A program made the translations under genes and the position numbers. Under the pieces are notes generated by a model. That model saw only the letters and a program-made list of their open reading frames with translations, was not told where the DNA came from and ran no database searches. From Desulfobacterales bacterium HSG17 (GTDB lineage Bacteria > Desulfobacterota > Desulfobacteria > Desulfobacterales > Desulfococcaceae), in the NCBI GenBank assembly GCA_030377945.1, contig JAUCGD010000068.1, positions 1 to 15,206 on the forward strand: 15,206 bases of DNA, written 5' to 3'. How positions within the stretch are numbered: the stretch's first letter is position 1; the number at the start of each line of letters is the position of its first letter. Shown piece after piece: positions 13,677-15,206 of the stretch.

Positions 13677-14495
13677 TTATCCTATTCTGAATAACCGTGA
13701 TATTAAACCCATGATTCCGCTTTTTTTATATTTAACCGATTTAATTTTTAGTACAATTACAGTAATATTATCTTCACCTCCCCGTTCATTTGCCATATCA
13801 ACAAGCTGCTGACAGGATTTTGCAGGGCGTTTATTTTTTGTTACATTTTCCAGGATTTCTTCAGGAGACACCTTGTTTGTCAGGCCGTCGGAAGCAATGA
13901 TTAAAATATCTCCTTTAAAGCATTGAAGTTCACAGATATCTGCTTTGACTCCAGACTCAATGCCCATGGCACGGGTCAGCATATGACTGTACTCACTGGC
14001 AAAAAATTTATCTCCTGTTTTATTCATGGCTAACTGTTCATCCATTACAGTATGGGGCACATACAGGCTTTCAATTTTATTATTTCTGACCAGATATATA
14101 GGGCTGTCTCCAACATTGGATGAAATAAAGGTATCATTGGAGATATATACTGATGAAACGGTTGATCCCATACCCCGGTATGATGCCTTGCTCCTGGCAG
14201 CCTGATAAACCACCTGATTGGAAAGGTTTATACCTGCCATGAGCCGGTTGGCATCTTTGGAAAGTGTATTATCAAAATCTTCCAGTTCTTCAACTTCATG
14301 ATCGCTGTTAAAACGTTTCATGTAGTCCATCATGGTTTTAATTACCAATGAACTGGCTACTTCTCCTGCCTGATGCCCCCCCATACCATCAGCAACAATA
14401 TACAATTTCAAGTTATCATCAAATACCAAAGCATCTTCGTTTCCTTTTCTTTTCATACCCACGTCTGTGAGTCCTGACGATTCAACAACTACCAT
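13677..14495 (-). CDS. PP2C-family Ser/Thr protein phosphatase
   Basis: A 272-residue PPM/PP2C phosphatase of the Stp/PrpC type, which reverses Hanks-kinase phosphorylation using Mn2+ or Mg2+. The catalytic motifs are R16-x-x-N19-E20-D21, the metal ligand D36 in ADGMGGHQAGE, SNVGDSPIYLVRN, IIASDGLTNKV and the final GGEDNITVIVL. All metal-binding Asp are present, so the enzyme should be active. There is no N-terminal signal; the C-terminus ends in a short basic and hydrophobic tail (IMGLISRLFRIG). GAGGG precedes the ATG by six bases. It lies 38 bases after the kinase gene and 25 bases before the FHA gene, a classic kinase-phosphatase-reader operon. Confidence 0.92.
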   Translation of the reverse strand: MVVVESSGLTDVGMKRKGNEDALVFDDNLKLYIVADGMGGHQAGEVASSLVIKTMMDYMKRFNSDHEVEELEDFDNTLSKDANRLMAGINLSNQVVYQAARSKASYRGMGSTVSSVYISNDTFISSNVGDSPIYLVRNNKIESLYVPHTVMDEQLAMNKTGDKFFASEYSHMLTRAMGIESGVKADICELQCFKGDILIIASDGLTNKVSPEEILENVTKNKRPAKSCQQLVDMANERGGEDNITVIVLKIKSVKYKKSGIMGLISRLFRIG

Positions 14496-14533
14496 CTGAT
14501 GCCCTCTTTTTATTATATTTTCTGTCCTGGGTA

Positions 14534-15115
14534 TTAATTAGCTGCTTTTTTTTTCTGGGCAATTACCGCATCTATCTTCATGCCCAAAGCTCTTAAATGT
14601 TTTGACATCTGGCCTGCCCTAAGATATCTTTTGTTTCTGTCTTTTTCCAATGCTTTGTTAATAATAGCTACAAGTGGCTTTACCAGTTTTGGATTTATTT
14701 TTCTTGGATCAGGATGGGGGATATTCATAATCTGGTGCATAAGTGCAGCAGGGCTGTCTCCCCTGAAAGGCAGGTCTCCGGTAACCAGTTGAAAAAGCAT
14801 TGCTCCCAAAGAAAAAATATCAGATCGTCCGTCCACTTTTTTCCCTGTAATCTGTTCAGGAGACATATAATGGGGTGTTCCTTTTACCACTCCTGTCTGA
14901 GTCTGAGATGTTGCTGTTATTCTTGCAATACCAAAGTCAGTAATTTTAACAACACCGGATTTAAGAATCATAATATTGGCAGGTTTTATATCACGGTGAA
15001 CTATGCCTTTTTCATGGGCATAATCCAATCCGTCTGCAATATCTGCCATATAATCAATAACTTTTCTTACAGGCAGTAGTTTTTTGCATTTTTGTATTGG
15101 GAGGAGACGGGACAT
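14534..15115 (-). CDS. Hanks-type Ser/Thr protein kinase, truncated (C-terminal part of catalytic domain)
   Basis: The preserved part (about 15088 down to 14534) contains the catalytic loop HRDIKPAN, the DFG magnesium motif in [10 protein letters not shown], the [10 protein letters not shown] activation segment end, [23 protein letters not shown] and the closing helix with [14 protein letters not shown]. The glycine-rich loop and the ATP-anchoring Lys are missing, because the sequence switches near 15088 to antisense NAD kinase. The in-frame ATG at 15115 lies in that foreign part and is not the real start. The remaining protein ends soon after the kinase fold (KKAAN), with no membrane helix or sensor domain. 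As drawn it cannot be active. It heads the operon with PP2C, FHA and VWA-like genes. Confidence 0.88.
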   Translation of the reverse strand: MSRLLPIQKCKKLLPVRKVIDYMADIADGLDYAHEKGIVHRDIKPANIMILKSGVVKITDFGIARITATSQTQTGVVKGTPHYMSPEQITGKKVDGRSDIFSLGAMLFQLVTGDLPFRGDSPAALMHQIMNIPHPDPRKINPKLVKPLVAIINKALEKDRNKRYLRAGQMSKHLRALGMKIDAVIAQKKKAAN

Positions 15116-15206
15116 TTCTTAGCGCAGCCCGATGGTTAGAGGATAAACCTATTCCTATTATCGGGGTTAAGTTCGGAGAAGTCGGCTTTCTGGCAGAAAC
15201 TGCTGA
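15088..15206 (+). CDS. nadK: NAD kinase fragment, 5' end lost at a junction, runs off the window
   Basis: Reading from 15088 gives [20 protein letters not shown] and then [17 protein letters not shown]. This matches the GGDGT ATP/polyphosphate-binding motif and the following GVN-x-G-x-LGFL block of NAD kinases, which phosphorylate NAD to NADP. The family usually has Asn where this has Lys in GVKFG. There is no start codon or ribosome-binding site in front; upstream sequence is the kinase gene on the other strand. The preceding roughly 50-70 residues of NadK are absent. The 3' part continues beyond the window. Confidence 0.82.
   Translation, partial: MFVLGGDGTFLSAARWLEDKPIPIIGVKFGEVGFLAETA

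Noticed and set aside
5247..15087. Inversion of the whole middle block as explanation for both broken junctions.
   Set aside because: Reversing the block would join fabD to the kinase and DUF1178 to nadK; neither restores a complete gene.
11937..15088. Type VI secretion cluster, suggested by kinase, PP2C phosphatase and FHA protein together.
   Set aside because: No TssB, TssC, Hcp, VgrG or ClpV genes are present, and the fourth gene is a zinc-ribbon/VWA-like protein. The trio also occurs in general signalling operons.

Overview
The window is AT-rich, densely packed bacterial DNA. Gene content and order suggest a Desulfobacterota (former Deltaproteobacteria) relative, probably Desulfobacterales. 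Pointers are the run siroheme synthase - CcsA - HemA, an SH3/coiled-coil exported protein beside nadB, a type I-beta DAHP synthase, and a Ser/Thr kinase-phosphatase-FHA operon. The taxon is inferred from family resemblance only; there is no rRNA or marker search behind it. No tRNA, rRNA, CRISPR array or transposase was seen.

Layout. 102-5246 (+): a DHH/DHHA1 phosphoesterase, a metallo-beta-lactamase hydrolase, a precorrin-2 dehydrogenase/ferrochelatase, CcsA, glutamyl-tRNA reductase HemA, and the first 65 codons of FabD. This is a tetrapyrrole and cytochrome c block. FabD stops abruptly at a junction near 5247. 5252-5695 (-) is a DUF1178 zinc-ribbon gene, divergent from 5840-9866 (+): SH3 exported protein, nadB, dnaJ, queD. 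9863-11582 (-): pyrE and aroF, with pyrE overlapping queD tail to tail at the stop codons. 11583-11936 is the aroF leader. 11937-15088 (-) is a phospho-signalling operon transcribed kinase, PP2C phosphatase, FHA protein, zinc-ribbon/VWA-like membrane protein. At about 15088 the kinase is cut through its catalytic domain and joined to an internal fragment of NAD kinase on the + strand.

The strongest regulatory discovery is upstream of aroF. A 21-codon leader peptide (11711-11776, minus) carries Phe, three consecutive Trp, Gln and Tyr codons and has a Shine-Dalgarno sequence. It is followed by RNA segments that can form mutually exclusive pause, antiterminator and intrinsic terminator hairpins. 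This is the architecture of ribosome-mediated attenuation, here on the first enzyme of aromatic amino acid synthesis.

Two other patterns stand out. First, there are at least seven short tandem duplications or triplications (11-21 bp unit), three of them lying on a stop codon. Second, two junctions truncate genes that are normally essential (fabD and nadK), which suggests either misassembly or real rearrangement with intact copies elsewhere.
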